A stretch of 64,000 nt of DNA, from NCBI RefSeq assembly GCF_015163075.1, contig NZ_JADDXU010000020.1:89876-153875 (forward strand). Direction: 5' to 3'. The notes beneath the pieces are model-generated. The model was not told where the DNA came from. It ran no database searches and was given only the letters and a program-made list of their open reading frames with translations. Positions 24,745 to 32,653 of the stretch are shown here, one piece after another. The position numbers were made by a program, and so were the translations under genes. The stretch comes from Streptomyces justiciae. Its GTDB lineage: Bacteria; Actinomycetota; Actinomycetes; Streptomycetales; Streptomycetaceae. The number at the start of each line of letters is the position of its first letter. Within the stretch, counting starts at the first letter, position 1.

Positions 24745-26502
24745 ATGACGGGCAGCCCGGACGCCGCAAGACCGACCCGTAGACAGGTACTCGGCACCTC
24801 CGTGGCCGCCGGGCTCGCCGTCGCCACCGTCGCTCCACAGACCGCCCGGGCCGCCGACCTCCCCCTCCTCGGCACCTACGACGTCGTCGTCATCGGCTCC
24901 GGTGCGGCCGGGATGACCGCCGCGCTCACCGCCGCCAAGCAGGGGCTGACTGTTGTTGTGCTGGAGAAGGCGCCCACCTTCGGTGGGTCCGCCGCCCGTT
25001 CCGGTGCCGGGATCTGGATTCCCAACAACCCGGTGATTCTTGCCGCCGGGGTGCCGGACACGCCCGCCAAGGCCGCCGCCTACCTCGCCGCCGTCGTCGG
25101 GGCCGATGTCCCGGTCGCGCGGCAGCAGGCCTTCCTCGCCCACGGCCCCGCCATGCTCTCCTTCGTCATGGCCAACAGCCCGCTGCGATTCCGGTGGATG
25201 GAGGGGTACAGCGACTACTACCCCGAGCTGCCGGGCGGCCTCCCCAACGGACGTTCCATCGAGCCCGACTACCTCGACGGCCACATCCTCGGCGCCGAAC
25301 TCGCCCATCTGAACCCGTCGTACATGGAAGTCCCGGACGGAATGGTGGTGTTCTCCGCCGACTACAAGTGGCTCACCCTCGCCGCCGTGAGCGCCAAGGG
25401 GCTCGCCGTCGCCACCGAGTGTCTGGCGCGGGGCACGAAGGCCCTCACCCTCGGGCAGGCCCCGCTCACCATGGGGCAGTCCCTCGCGGGCGGGCTCCGG
25501 AAGGGGCTGATGGACGCCGGGGTGCCCGTCCGGCTCAACACCCCCCTCACCGACCTCCTCGTCGAGAGCGGAACCGTCACCGGCGCCGTCACCCCCGCCG
25601 GTCTCTACCGCGCCCGGCGCGCCGTCGTCGTCGGCTCCGGCGGCTTCGAGCACAACCTCGCCATGCGGACGCAGTACCAGCGGCAGCCCATCGGGACCGA
25701 CTGGACCGTGGGCGCGAAGGAGAACACCGGGGACGGCATCCGCGCCGGGCAGCGGGTCGGGGCCGCGCTCGGGCTGATGGACGACGCCTGGTGGGGGCCC
25801 GCGATCCCGCTCCCCGACCAGCCCTACTTCTGCCTCGCCGAACGCACCCTCCCGGGCGGGCTCATGGTCAACGCGGCCGGCGGACGGTTCGTGAACGAGG
25901 CCGCCCCCTACAGCGACGTCGTCCACGTCATGTACGACCGGAATCCGACCGACCCGGACATCCCGGCCTGGCTGATCGTCGACCAGAACTACCGCAACCG
26001 GTACCTCTTCAAGGACGTCAGCCCGACGTTCACCTTCCCCGACGACTGGTACAGCTCGGGGGCCGCCCACAAGGCCTGGACCGTCGACGCCCTCGCCACC
26101 GCCATCGGCGTCGCGCCGGCCGCTCTCCGCGCCACCGTCTCGCGCTTCAACTCCCTTGCCCTGCAAGGCAAGGACCCCGACTTCCACCGCGGCGACAGCG
26201 CCTACGACCACTACTACACGGACCCCTCGGTCCTCCCCAACTCCTGCCTCGCTCCCCTCTGGCTGCCCCCGTACTACGCCTTCCGTATCGTCCCCGGCGA
26301 CCTCGGCACCAAGGGCGGCCTCGTCACCGACGCCCGTGCGCGCGTCCTGCGCGACGACGGCACGGTCATCCCCGGTCTGTACGCGGCCGGGAACGCCAGC
26401 GCCGCCGTCATGGGGCACAGTTACGCGGGCGCGGGCTCGACGATCGGGCCGGCGATGACGTTCGGGTACATCGCCGCCAAGGACATCGCGGGCACCCTCT
26501 GA
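24745..26502 (+). CDS. FAD-dependent 3-ketosteroid delta-1-dehydrogenase-like flavoprotein
   Basis: This 585-residue protein has a Tat-type N-terminus (TRRQVLGTSVAAGLAVATVAPQTARA), so it is probably exported folded. The dinucleotide-binding motif is DVVVIGSGAAGMTAALTAAK (about residues 46-65), with EKAPTFGGSAARSGAGIWIP and the C-terminal HSYAGAGSTIGPAMTFGYIA block of the KstD/fumarate reductase family. It may introduce a C1-C2 double bond in steroid-like ketones, but no steroid-degradation gene is nearby, so the substrate is uncertain. A Tat signal is unusual for a KstD. Confidence 0.85.
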   Translation: MTGSPDAARPTRRQVLGTSVAAGLAVATVAPQTARAADLPLLGTYDVVVIGSGAAGMTAALTAAKQGLTVVVLEKAPTFGGSAARSGAGIWIPNNPVILAAGVPDTPAKAAAYLAAVVGADVPVARQQAFLAHGPAMLSFVMANSPLRFRWMEGYSDYYPELPGGLPNGRSIEPDYLDGHILGAELAHLNPSYMEVPDGMVVFSADYKWLTLAAVSAKGLAVATECLARGTKALTLGQAPLTMGQSLAGGLRKGLMDAGVPVRLNTPLTDLLVESGTVTGAVTPAGLYRARRAVVVGSGGFEHNLAMRTQYQRQPIGTDWTVGAKENTGDGIRAGQRVGAALGLMDDAWWGPAIPLPDQPYFCLAERTLPGGLMVNAAGGRFVNEAAPYSDVVHVMYDRNPTDPDIPAWLIVDQNYRNRYLFKDVSPTFTFPDDWYSSGAAHKAWTVDALATAIGVAPAALRATVSRFNSLALQGKDPDFHRGDSAYDHYYTDPSVLPNSCLAPLWLPPYYAFRIVPGDLGTKGGLVTDARARVLRDDGTVIPGLYAAGNASAAVMGHSYAGAGSTIGPAMTFGYIAAKDIAGTL

Positions 26503-26505
26503 GCC

Positions 26506-27216
26506 TCAGGCGCGGGCGATCAGGAACGCCTGCGGGCTCAACTCGCCTCCCTCTGCGGCCCGTACGGTCCGGGACAGCAGCTCGAAACCGGCGGCCTCCA
26601 GCAGGCCGCCGATGAACTCCGGCTGCCGGCGCTGGAAGTCGAGGATCACGTCATGCCCGAAGGGCTTGTCGTGGCGCTTCGGCTCGTCACCGACCTGGAA
26701 GCCGATGAGCAGATGACCGCCTGGGGCCAGGACCCGCCGGAACTCCCGGAACAGCGACGGCAGTTCCTCCACAGGGGTGTGGATGGAGGAGTACCAGGAC
26801 ACCGCCCCCGCGAGCGAGCCGTCCGCCACGTCCAGCTCCAGCATCGACCCCTGCACGAAGAGCAGGTCCGGGTTCTCCCGGCGGGCGATGGCCAGCATCC
26901 CCTCCGAGAGGTCGAGGCCGAACACGTCCAGGCCCAGCGACCGCAGGTACGCCGTAGCCCGGCCGGGCCCGCAGCCGAGATCGGCCACCGCCCCACCGGG
27001 GCCCACGAGTTCGGCGAACACCCCGAACACCGCCCGCTCCATCGGCGCCTTCGCGAACGGCTCACGGAACCGCTCGGCGTAGTCCTCGGCGACGGTGTCG
27101 TAGAACACCCGGGTACGGGTCAGGAAGTCAGCAGGGGCGGAGGCCGGGGAGTCGGCGGAGGCAGAGGCCAGGAAGTCAGCGGGGGCGTCGGGGTTCAGGA
27201 AATCGGAGTCGGTCAT
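26506..27216 (-). CDS. Class I SAM-dependent methyltransferase
   Basis: This 236-residue protein has motif I ADLGCGPGRATAYLRSLGLDVFGLD (about residues 75-99) with acidic loop residues that bind SAM, then VSWYSSIHTPVEELPSLFREFRRVLAPGGHLLIGFQVG. The substrate is unknown. I chose the ATG at 27216; the open frame continues upstream into low-complexity sequence. The first 30 residues are Ala/Ser/Asp-rich with repeated ADFL and ADSPAS units, which look like a short expanded repeat and not part of the fold. It is convergent with the flavoprotein gene. Confidence 0.88.
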   Translation of the reverse strand: MTDSDFLNPDAPADFLASASADSPASAPADFLTRTRVFYDTVAEDYAERFREPFAKAPMERAVFGVFAELVGPGGAVADLGCGPGRATAYLRSLGLDVFGLDLSEGMLAIARRENPDLLFVQGSMLELDVADGSLAGAVSWYSSIHTPVEELPSLFREFRRVLAPGGHLLIGFQVGDEPKRHDKPFGHDVILDFQRRQPEFIGGLLEAAGFELLSRTVRAAEGGELSPQAFLIARA

Positions 27217-27266
27217 GGCGCGCGACCCTACAAGCCCCCACTGACACTCCCTCTCCCGTCCGTGCC

Positions 27267-27581
27267 CTACGCCACCCCGGCCGCCCGCAGCACCGCCGCC
27301 GTCCCCGCCGCCCCGAGCACCACGACCACGAACGGCGCCCTGCGCCACGCCAGTACCGCCCCCACCAGCACCCCCGTCGGCCGCGCCCACCCCGCGAAGC
27401 CGCCGCCCTCCGTCAGCGCCCCGGTCGCGAGCAGCGCGGTCAGCAGGACGATCGCACCCGCCGACAGCAACTCCTGGACCCGGGCGGGGAGTTCGACGCG
27501 GCCGTGCAGTGCGGGGCCGACCAGCCGGAAGGCGTACGTCCCCACCGCCAGCGCCAGGATCATGGCCACGGTCGCGCTCAT
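27267..27581 (-). CDS. azlD: AzlD-family branched-chain amino acid exporter subunit
   Basis: This 104-residue protein has three or four membrane segments (MSATVAMILALAVGTYAFRL; ELLSAGAIVLLTALLATGAL; FVVVVLGAAGTAAVLRAAG), typical of AzlD. It works with AzlC to export branched-chain amino acids or analogues such as azaleucine. The ATG overlaps the azlC stop (ATGA), so the subunits are translationally coupled. Confidence 0.9.
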   Translation of the reverse strand: MSATVAMILALAVGTYAFRLVGPALHGRVELPARVQELLSAGAIVLLTALLATGALTEGGGFAGWARPTGVLVGAVLAWRRAPFVVVVLGAAGTAAVLRAAGVA

Positions 27582-28255
27582 GCCGTACGCCCCTTTCCGA
27601 AGGCCAGGAGACCGGCCAGCGCCAGCAGGACCGGCACGCCCGCCGGGGCGACCGGCGTGAGGGCGAGGGCCAGGCAGGCGCCGAGCAGTGCTGATCGTCG
27701 TACGGGAGCGTCCTGTCGTAGCGCCGGAAGGACCAGCGCCACCAGTACGGCCGGGAAAGCCGCGTCCAGGCCGTAGCGGGCCGTGTCGCCGATCGCGTCT
27801 CCGGCGAGGGCGCCGATCAGGACGCCGGTGTTCCAGACGGCGTACAGGCCGAGCCCGGAGACCCAGAACGCCGTACGGCGTCGTACCGGATCGGGCTGGG
27901 CCAGGGCGAAGGCGACCGTCTCGTCGGTGACGAGGTGGGCTCCCAGGAGCCGGGCCCAGCGGCCCCGGCCGAGGGTCTCGGCGACGGCGAGGCTGTACGC
28001 GGCCGTGCGGGTGTTGAGGAGCAGGCCGGTCGTCGCGGCGGCGAGCGGGCCGCCTCCGGCCAGCAGGACACCGACCGCGCTGAACTGCGCGGAGCCCGCG
28101 TAGACGACCAGGGACATCACCACCGGCACCCAGACCGGCAGGCCTCCGGCGACGGCGATCGCGCCGAAGGAGACGCCGACGACGCCGCTGGCCAGCCAGA
28201 CGAGGGAGGCGTCCCGTATCAGCTCCAGATGGGGTGTTCGCTCTGCCGTACGCAT
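27578..28255 (-). CDS. azlC: AzlC-family branched-chain amino acid exporter
   Basis: This 225-residue membrane protein has the AzlC signature GVSFGAIAVAGGLPVWVPVVMSLVVYAGSAQFSAVGVLLAGG, then LLLNTRTAAYSLAVAETLG. I chose the ATG at 28255; another at 28273 would add six residues but overlaps an operator. The gene is divergent from an XRE-cupin regulator, and one of two matching operator boxes touches this start codon, so the regulator very probably represses azlCD. Confidence 0.92.
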   Translation of the reverse strand: MRTAERTPHLELIRDASLVWLASGVVGVSFGAIAVAGGLPVWVPVVMSLVVYAGSAQFSAVGVLLAGGGPLAAATTGLLLNTRTAAYSLAVAETLGRGRWARLLGAHLVTDETVAFALAQPDPVRRRTAFWVSGLGLYAVWNTGVLIGALAGDAIGDTARYGLDAAFPAVLVALVLPALRQDAPVRRSALLGACLALALTPVAPAGVPVLLALAGLLAFGKGRTA

Positions 28256-28300
28256 GTTCTCTACAATGAACAAGAAGTGTTGTGTTCGTCAAGGCGAACA
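28255..28300. promoter_or_regulatory. Two operator boxes TGTTC-N8-GAACA in the azlC/XRE intergenic region
   Basis: Box 1 spans 28255-28272 and box 2 spans 28283-28300. Both have perfect 5-bp arms TGTTC and GAACA separated by eight bases, and their centres are 28 bp apart, nearly three DNA turns on the same face. Box 1 touches the azlC start codon and box 2 lies 25 bp upstream of the XRE-cupin ATG. They are most likely sites for the XRE-cupin regulator, controlling both directions. Confidence 0.65.
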
Positions 28301-28324
28301 GTCGTACCGATGGAGCGAACGAAC

Positions 28325-28882
28325 ATGGCCGACAGCCGTCTTCCGTTGGAGTGGATCGCCGCTTCGCTGCGGCGCGAGCGCGCGCGTACCGGGCTGTCGC
28401 TCTCGGAGCTCGCCAAGCGGGCCGGGATCGCGAAGTCCACGCTGTCCCAGCTGGAGGCCGGTGGCGGGAATCCGAGCGTCGAGACGCTGTGGGCGCTGGG
28501 GGTGGCGCTGGGCGTGCCGTTCAGCGCGCTGGTGGAGCCGCCAATGCCGTCCGTGCAGGTGATCAGGGCGGGGCAGGGGCCCACGGTGGCGTCCGAGAAG
28601 GCCGAGTACGCGGCCACGCTGCTGTCCGCCAGCCCGCCCGGGGCGCGGCGGGACATCTACCACCTGCGGGCCGAGCCGGGGGCCGTACGGGAGTCGGAGC
28701 CGCACATTCCGGGGAGTGTGGAGCATCTGATCGTGAGCACGGGGCGGCTCAAGGCCGGCCCGGCGGGGGAGACGGTGGAGCTGGGGGCCGGGGACTACAT
28801 GACGTATCGCGGGGATGTGCCGCACTCGTACGAGGCGCTCGCTCCGGGGACGACGTTCGTGCTGGTCATGCAGCACATGTAG
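28325..28882 (+). CDS. XRE-family regulator with C-terminal cupin domain
   Basis: This 185-residue protein has an N-terminal HTH (LRRERARTGLSLSELAKRAGIAKSTLSQLEAGGGNPSVETLWALGVAL) and a C-terminal cupin barrel (PHIPGSVEHLIVSTGRLKAGPAGETVELGAGDYMTYRGDVPHSYEALAP). HTH-cupin proteins next to azlCD sense amino acids or related ligands. I chose ATG 28325, preceded by GGAGCGAACGAAC; an in-frame ATG at 28310 is also possible. A hairpin terminator follows. Confidence 0.9.
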   Translation: MADSRLPLEWIAASLRRERARTGLSLSELAKRAGIAKSTLSQLEAGGGNPSVETLWALGVALGVPFSALVEPPMPSVQVIRAGQGPTVASEKAEYAATLLSASPPGARRDIYHLRAEPGAVRESEPHIPGSVEHLIVSTGRLKAGPAGETVELGAGDYMTYRGDVPHSYEALAPGTTFVLVMQHM

Positions 28883-28902
28883 ATGCTCAAGGGCATAAAG
28901 GC

Positions 28903-28935
28903 AGGAGCCCCGTCGCCTTGCGGCGCGGGGCTCCT
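28903..28935. terminator. Bidirectional hairpin between the XRE-cupin and cold-shock genes
   Basis: The arms AGGAGCCCCG (28903-28912) and CGGGGCTCCT (28926-28935) pair perfectly, and the inner bases can extend the stem. It lies between two convergent genes and probably ends both transcripts. Confidence 0.75.
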
Positions 28936-28976
28936 TGGGTACTGCTCTCAGGTCCGGATCAGAGACTCGAAAAGTC

Positions 28977-29180
28977 TCAGACGGGGGTGACGTTCTCCGC
29001 CTGCGGGCCCTTCGGGCCCTGGGTCACGTCGAAGGAGACCTGCTGGTTCTCCTCCAGCGAACGGAAGCCGCTCGCGTTGATGGCGGAGTAGTGGACGAAG
29101 ACGTCCGGGCCGCCGCCCTCCTGGGCAATGAAGCCAAAGCCCTTTTCGGCGTTGAACCACTTCACGGTTCCGGTAGCCAT
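28977..29180 (-). CDS. Cold-shock domain protein (CspA family)
   Basis: This 67-residue protein has the RNP1 motif KGFGFIAQ and RNP2 motif VFVHYSAI, framed by TGTVKWFNAEKGFGF at the N-terminus. It is a single nucleic-acid-binding cold-shock domain of normal length, an RNA chaperone in the cytoplasm. The AAGGAGGGCTT ribosome site is strong. A long AT-richer leader (29181 to about 29400) precedes it, as is usual for genes regulated through 5' UTR structure. Confidence 0.95.
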   Translation of the reverse strand: MATGTVKWFNAEKGFGFIAQEGGGPDVFVHYSAINASGFRSLEENQQVSFDVTQGPKGPQAENVTPV

Positions 29181-29466
29181 AAGCCCTCCTTGGGCCCAAA
29201 GGGTTGCCCTGCTCCAGAACCTGCGATTGTGAAAACAGTGCTGCACAACTGCATACGTCTGAAAACGACTAGAGCCCGCGGTTACATGCTCCGCAGGCTC
29301 TGTACTGCAAGGGAAACCAAACTGCAACTTGCGGCGAGCCTAGCATGTGGGCAGCCGAAAGCAATAGAGGCCAAGATCACGTCACCCGGAAGTTTGATCT
29401 CGCTCGTGTCGGGTTGACGGCGGGGGTGGCCATCGTACGTCAGGCCCCAGGGTCTAGCCTCACGAT

Positions 29467-30315
29467 GTGGACAATTACCGCACCCGGCCGCGCGTCGGCC
29501 ACATCCAGTTCCTGAACTGTCTGCCCCTGTACTGGGGGCTGGCGAGAACAGGCACGCTCCTCGACTTCGAGCTCACGAAGGACACCCCGGAGAAGCTCAG
29601 CGAGAAGCTGGTGCAGGGTGATCTCGACATCGGTCCCATCACCCTCGTCGAGTTCCTGCGCAACGCCGACGACCTGGTCGCCTTCCCCGACATCGCGGTC
29701 GGGTGCGACGGCCCGGTGATGTCCTGCGTGATCGTCTCGCAGGTCCCCCTGGACGAGCTCGACGGCGCCCGCGTGGCCCTCGGCTCGACCTCCCGTACGT
29801 CCGTCCGTCTCGCGCAGCTCCTGCTGTCCGAGCGGTACGGCGTCCAGCCCGACTACTACACGTGCCCGCCCGACCTCAGCCTGATGATGCAGGAGGCTGA
29901 GGCCGCCGTCCTCATCGGCGACGCGGCGCTGCGGGCCAACCTGCTTGACGGGCCGAAGTTCGGCCTGGAGGTCCATGACCTCGGCTCCCTGTGGAAGGAG
30001 TGGACGGGGCTGCCGTTCGTCTTCGCCGTGTGGGCGGCCCGCCGGGACTACCTGGAGCGCGAGCCCGTCATCACCCGCCGCGTCCACGAGGCCTTTCTCG
30101 CCTCCCGGAACCTGTCCCTCGACGAGGTCGGCAAGGTCGCCGAACAGGCCGCCCGCTGGGAGGAGTTCGACGAGCGGGTCCTGGAGCAGTACTTCACCAC
30201 CCTCGACTTCCGCTTCGGCGGCCCGCAGCTGGAGGCGGTCGCGGAGTTCGCCCGCCGGGTGGGGCCGACGACGGGATTCGCGGCGGACGTGAAGGTGGAA
30301 CTGCTTCAGCCGTAA
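29467..30315 (+). CDS. mqnA: Chorismate dehydratase
   Basis: This 282-residue protein has the MqnA/periplasmic-binding-like fold: VGHIQFLNCLPLYWGLA, DLDIGPITLVEFLRNADDLV, then GCDGPVMSC and GSTSRTSVRLAQLLL. It removes water from chorismate to give 3-[(1-carboxyvinyl)oxy]benzoate, the first step of the futalosine pathway, whose next enzyme MqnE is encoded at 10.6 kb. It starts with GTG at 29467. It is divergent from the cold-shock gene. Confidence 0.94.
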   Translation: MDNYRTRPRVGHIQFLNCLPLYWGLARTGTLLDFELTKDTPEKLSEKLVQGDLDIGPITLVEFLRNADDLVAFPDIAVGCDGPVMSCVIVSQVPLDELDGARVALGSTSRTSVRLAQLLLSERYGVQPDYYTCPPDLSLMMQEAEAAVLIGDAALRANLLDGPKFGLEVHDLGSLWKEWTGLPFVFAVWAARRDYLEREPVITRRVHEAFLASRNLSLDEVGKVAEQAARWEEFDERVLEQYFTTLDFRFGGPQLEAVAEFARRVGPTTGFAADVKVELLQP

Positions 30316-30338
30316 GAAGGGGAACTGCTTCAGTCGTA
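30297..30338 (+). repeat. Short tandem duplication at the mqnA stop
   Basis: An 18-base unit, GGAACTGCTTCAG(C/T)CGTA, is present at 30297 and again at 30321. The first copy contains the mqnA stop codon; the second lies just after it. It looks like a small tandem duplication with one substitution, with no visible functional consequence. Confidence 0.6.
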
Positions 30339-30393
30339 GTCTGCATCTGAGTCTTACGGGGTCTCGACGGCCCCACGGGGGAGGGTGGGCGAG

Positions 30394-32079
30394 ATGCAGC
30401 CACTCGGAGTCGACGAGCCGACCGCCGTCGGGCCCTACCGGCTGCTCGGCCGGCTCGGCTCCGGCGGCATGGGCCGGGTCTATCTGGGGCGCAGCGCCGG
30501 GGGCCGCACGGTCGCCGTCAAGATCGTGCACCCGCACTTCGCGCTCGACGAGGAGTTCCGCGCCCGCTTCCGGCGCGAGGTCGAGGCGGCGCGGCGGGTG
30601 GGCGGCGCCTGGACCGCCCCGGTGCTGGACGCCGACCCGGACGCGGCGGTGCCGTGGGTGGCCACGGCGTACGCGGCCGGCCCGTCCCTGACGGCGGCGG
30701 TGGCCGACGACGGTCCGCTGCCCGCGCATTCGGTACGGGTGCTGGGGGCGGGGCTGGCGGAGGCGCTGGCGGCGGTGCACGAACTCGGGCTCGTCCACCG
30801 GGACGTGAAGCCGTCCAACGTGCTGCTGACCCTCGACGGCCCGCTCCTCATCGACTTCGGCATCGCGCGGGCGACGGACGGCACGGCGTCCCTGACGTCG
30901 ACCGGCGTCTCGATCGGCTCACCCGGATACATGTCGCCCGAGCAGATCCTCGGCAAGGGCGTCTCGGGGGCGGCGGACGTCTTCTCGCTCGGCGCGGTGC
31001 TGGCGTACGCGGCGAACGGGGCGTCGCCGTTCCCCGGGGACTCCTCGGCCGCCCTCCTCTACAAGGTCGTCCACGAGGAGCCCGAACTCGGGGCGCTGGA
31101 CGGCGAGTTGCGGGACGTGGTGGCGGCCTGTCTGGCCAAGTCGCCCGAGGAGCGCCCGGCTCCGGCGGAGCTGTCCCGCCGGCTCGCCCCGGAAGGAGCG
31201 GCACGGCTGGTCGCGGGCGGGTGGCTGCCGGGGGCGCTGGTCGAGAGGGTGAGCCGGAGTGCCGTACAGCTGCTGAACCTGGAAGCGGCGGGGGAGGTCC
31301 CTTCGGGGGTGGTGGGGTTCAGCAGTCCCTCGGTGGGGGTGCCGGCGGGGCTGCCGACCGTGGGGGAGTTCGGGCCGCCGCCGGTGATGCCGGCGAAGCC
31401 GGTGGGGGCGCCTGTCGTGCCGGTGGTGCCTGAGCCGCGGGACGCGGTGCCGGGGGTCTCCGACGCGCGTGACACGCCCGGAAAGCTGTCCGTCTCCGTG
31501 GCGGCCACCTCCGTGCCGGGGGCGGGCGGGCGCGGGCGGCGGCTCAGCTGCACGGTGGCGCTCGCGGTCGCCGGGGCGTTGGCTGCGGTGACGGTGGGCT
31601 CGGTGTTCGTGTTCGATCTGCTGCCCGACGACGACAAGGACACCAGCGCGGGGAGTTCCGGTGCGTACTCGCCGCAGCCGACGGCGAGTTCGGCGCCGAC
31701 GGAGAGTGCCGGTGCGGACGGCACGGCCCCTGGCGTCGTTCCCGATCGCTACCTCGGCACCTGGGAGGGCCAGGCCACCGGCTCCGGCATCCCGATGGGG
31801 ACCTTCCGGCTGACGGTCAAGGAGGTGGCCGTGGGGGAGGAGTTGGGCAAGCTCAAGCAGACCGACATCCTCGGCGGTGTCTGCAACGACGTACTGACCC
31901 TGAAGCAGGTGACGAGGACGCAGCTGGTGGCGACCTCGGTGGGCGCGAAGTCCAACCACGAGGGCTGCAACCCGGCCGCCCACACGGTCCGGTTGACGCC
32001 GACCGGCGACGACCTGACGTACGTCTCGGAGAGCGAGGCGGAGGGGAATCCCGAGGCGCGGTTGTCGAAGGTCAAGTAG
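30394..32079 (+). CDS. Membrane Ser/Thr protein kinase (Hanks-type)
   Basis: This 561-residue protein has a complete kinase domain: glycine loop GRLGSGGMGRVYLG, K43 in TVAVKIV, catalytic loop HRDVKPSN (135-142), DFG (154-156) and SPGYMSPEQ. A Pro/Gly/Val-rich linker follows, then one membrane helix (about 382-405) and an extracytoplasmic domain of about 120 residues (YLGTWEGQATGSGIPMGTFRLTVKEVAVG...) with two cysteines. I chose ATG 30394 because GGAGG stands nine bases upstream; a GTG at 30385 is also in frame. It is convergent with the neighbour of the FHA-containing EccC-like gene. FHA domains bind phosphothreonine, so the kinase may modify secretion components. Confidence 0.92.
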   Translation: MQPLGVDEPTAVGPYRLLGRLGSGGMGRVYLGRSAGGRTVAVKIVHPHFALDEEFRARFRREVEAARRVGGAWTAPVLDADPDAAVPWVATAYAAGPSLTAAVADDGPLPAHSVRVLGAGLAEALAAVHELGLVHRDVKPSNVLLTLDGPLLIDFGIARATDGTASLTSTGVSIGSPGYMSPEQILGKGVSGAADVFSLGAVLAYAANGASPFPGDSSAALLYKVVHEEPELGALDGELRDVVAACLAKSPEERPAPAELSRRLAPEGAARLVAGGWLPGALVERVSRSAVQLLNLEAAGEVPSGVVGFSSPSVGVPAGLPTVGEFGPPPVMPAKPVGAPVVPVVPEPRDAVPGVSDARDTPGKLSVSVAATSVPGAGGRGRRLSCTVALAVAGALAAVTVGSVFVFDLLPDDDKDTSAGSSGAYSPQPTASSAPTESAGADGTAPGVVPDRYLGTWEGQATGSGIPMGTFRLTVKEVAVGEELGKLKQTDILGGVCNDVLTLKQVTRTQLVATSVGAKSNHEGCNPAAHTVRLTPTGDDLTYVSESEAEGNPEARLSKVK

Positions 32080-32653
32080 CGGTAGGAGCGGGGGCCTTGG
32101 TCCGTTGGTCGGCACGGATGCCGATCGTGAAGAGCAGGGCGAGGCCTACGGCGGCGAACGCGACGAGGCCGACGAGCCAGGCGTACGGATAGTGCTCGTG
32201 CACCCAGCAGGGGTGCCCCTCAAGATGGCAACCGCCGCTTCTGTGACGTTTCTTGGGGCGCATGCCCGCGAGCGCCACAGCCGCGACCAGCCCGAACGCG
32301 ACCGCGCCCGGCAGGGCGGCGGCGCCCCAGGCCGCCGAGCGCAGCTTGTTCCCCTTGCGCCTCGCGCGGGCGAGCGGGGCGATGCACGCGCCCGCGGCGA
32401 GCGCCTCCAGGACGCCGAGGGTGAGGCTGAACCCGTACCCCTGGCCAGGCCATTCGGGTGCCAGGTCACCCCAGGCGGCAGGCCCCCACGCCTTGCCGAC
32501 GAGAGCCATGACGGCGACGACGCCGGTGGCCACCGGCAACACCACCAGGGCCACCAGCCAAGGGCGTTCCCGCTGTTCCCGCTGCCGTCGGGAAGCGGGC
32601 CGCTCCCTGTTGTGCTCGTACCGGAGCGAGGGCCGGGCCGCCTTGCGGCTCAC
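32072..32653 (-). CDS. Four-helix membrane protein next to the EccC-like ATPase
   Basis: This 193-residue protein has a basic N-terminal tail (SRKAARPSLRYEHNRERPASRRQREQRERP) and about four membrane segments (WLVALVVLPVATGVVAVMALV; LTLGVLEALAAGACIAPLA; LPGAVAFGLVAAVALAG; AWLVGLVAFAAVGLALLFTIG). A cysteine/histidine-rich loop (RHRSGGCHLEGHPCWVHEHYP) between the last two may face outwards. I recognise no family. It overlaps the stop of the EccC-like gene by four bases, so it is translationally coupled to it and may be a partner subunit. Confidence 0.75.
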   Translation of the reverse strand: MSRKAARPSLRYEHNRERPASRRQREQRERPWLVALVVLPVATGVVAVMALVGKAWGPAAWGDLAPEWPGQGYGFSLTLGVLEALAAGACIAPLARARRKGNKLRSAAWGAAALPGAVAFGLVAAVALAGMRPKKRHRSGGCHLEGHPCWVHEHYPYAWLVGLVAFAAVGLALLFTIGIRADQRTKAPAPTAT

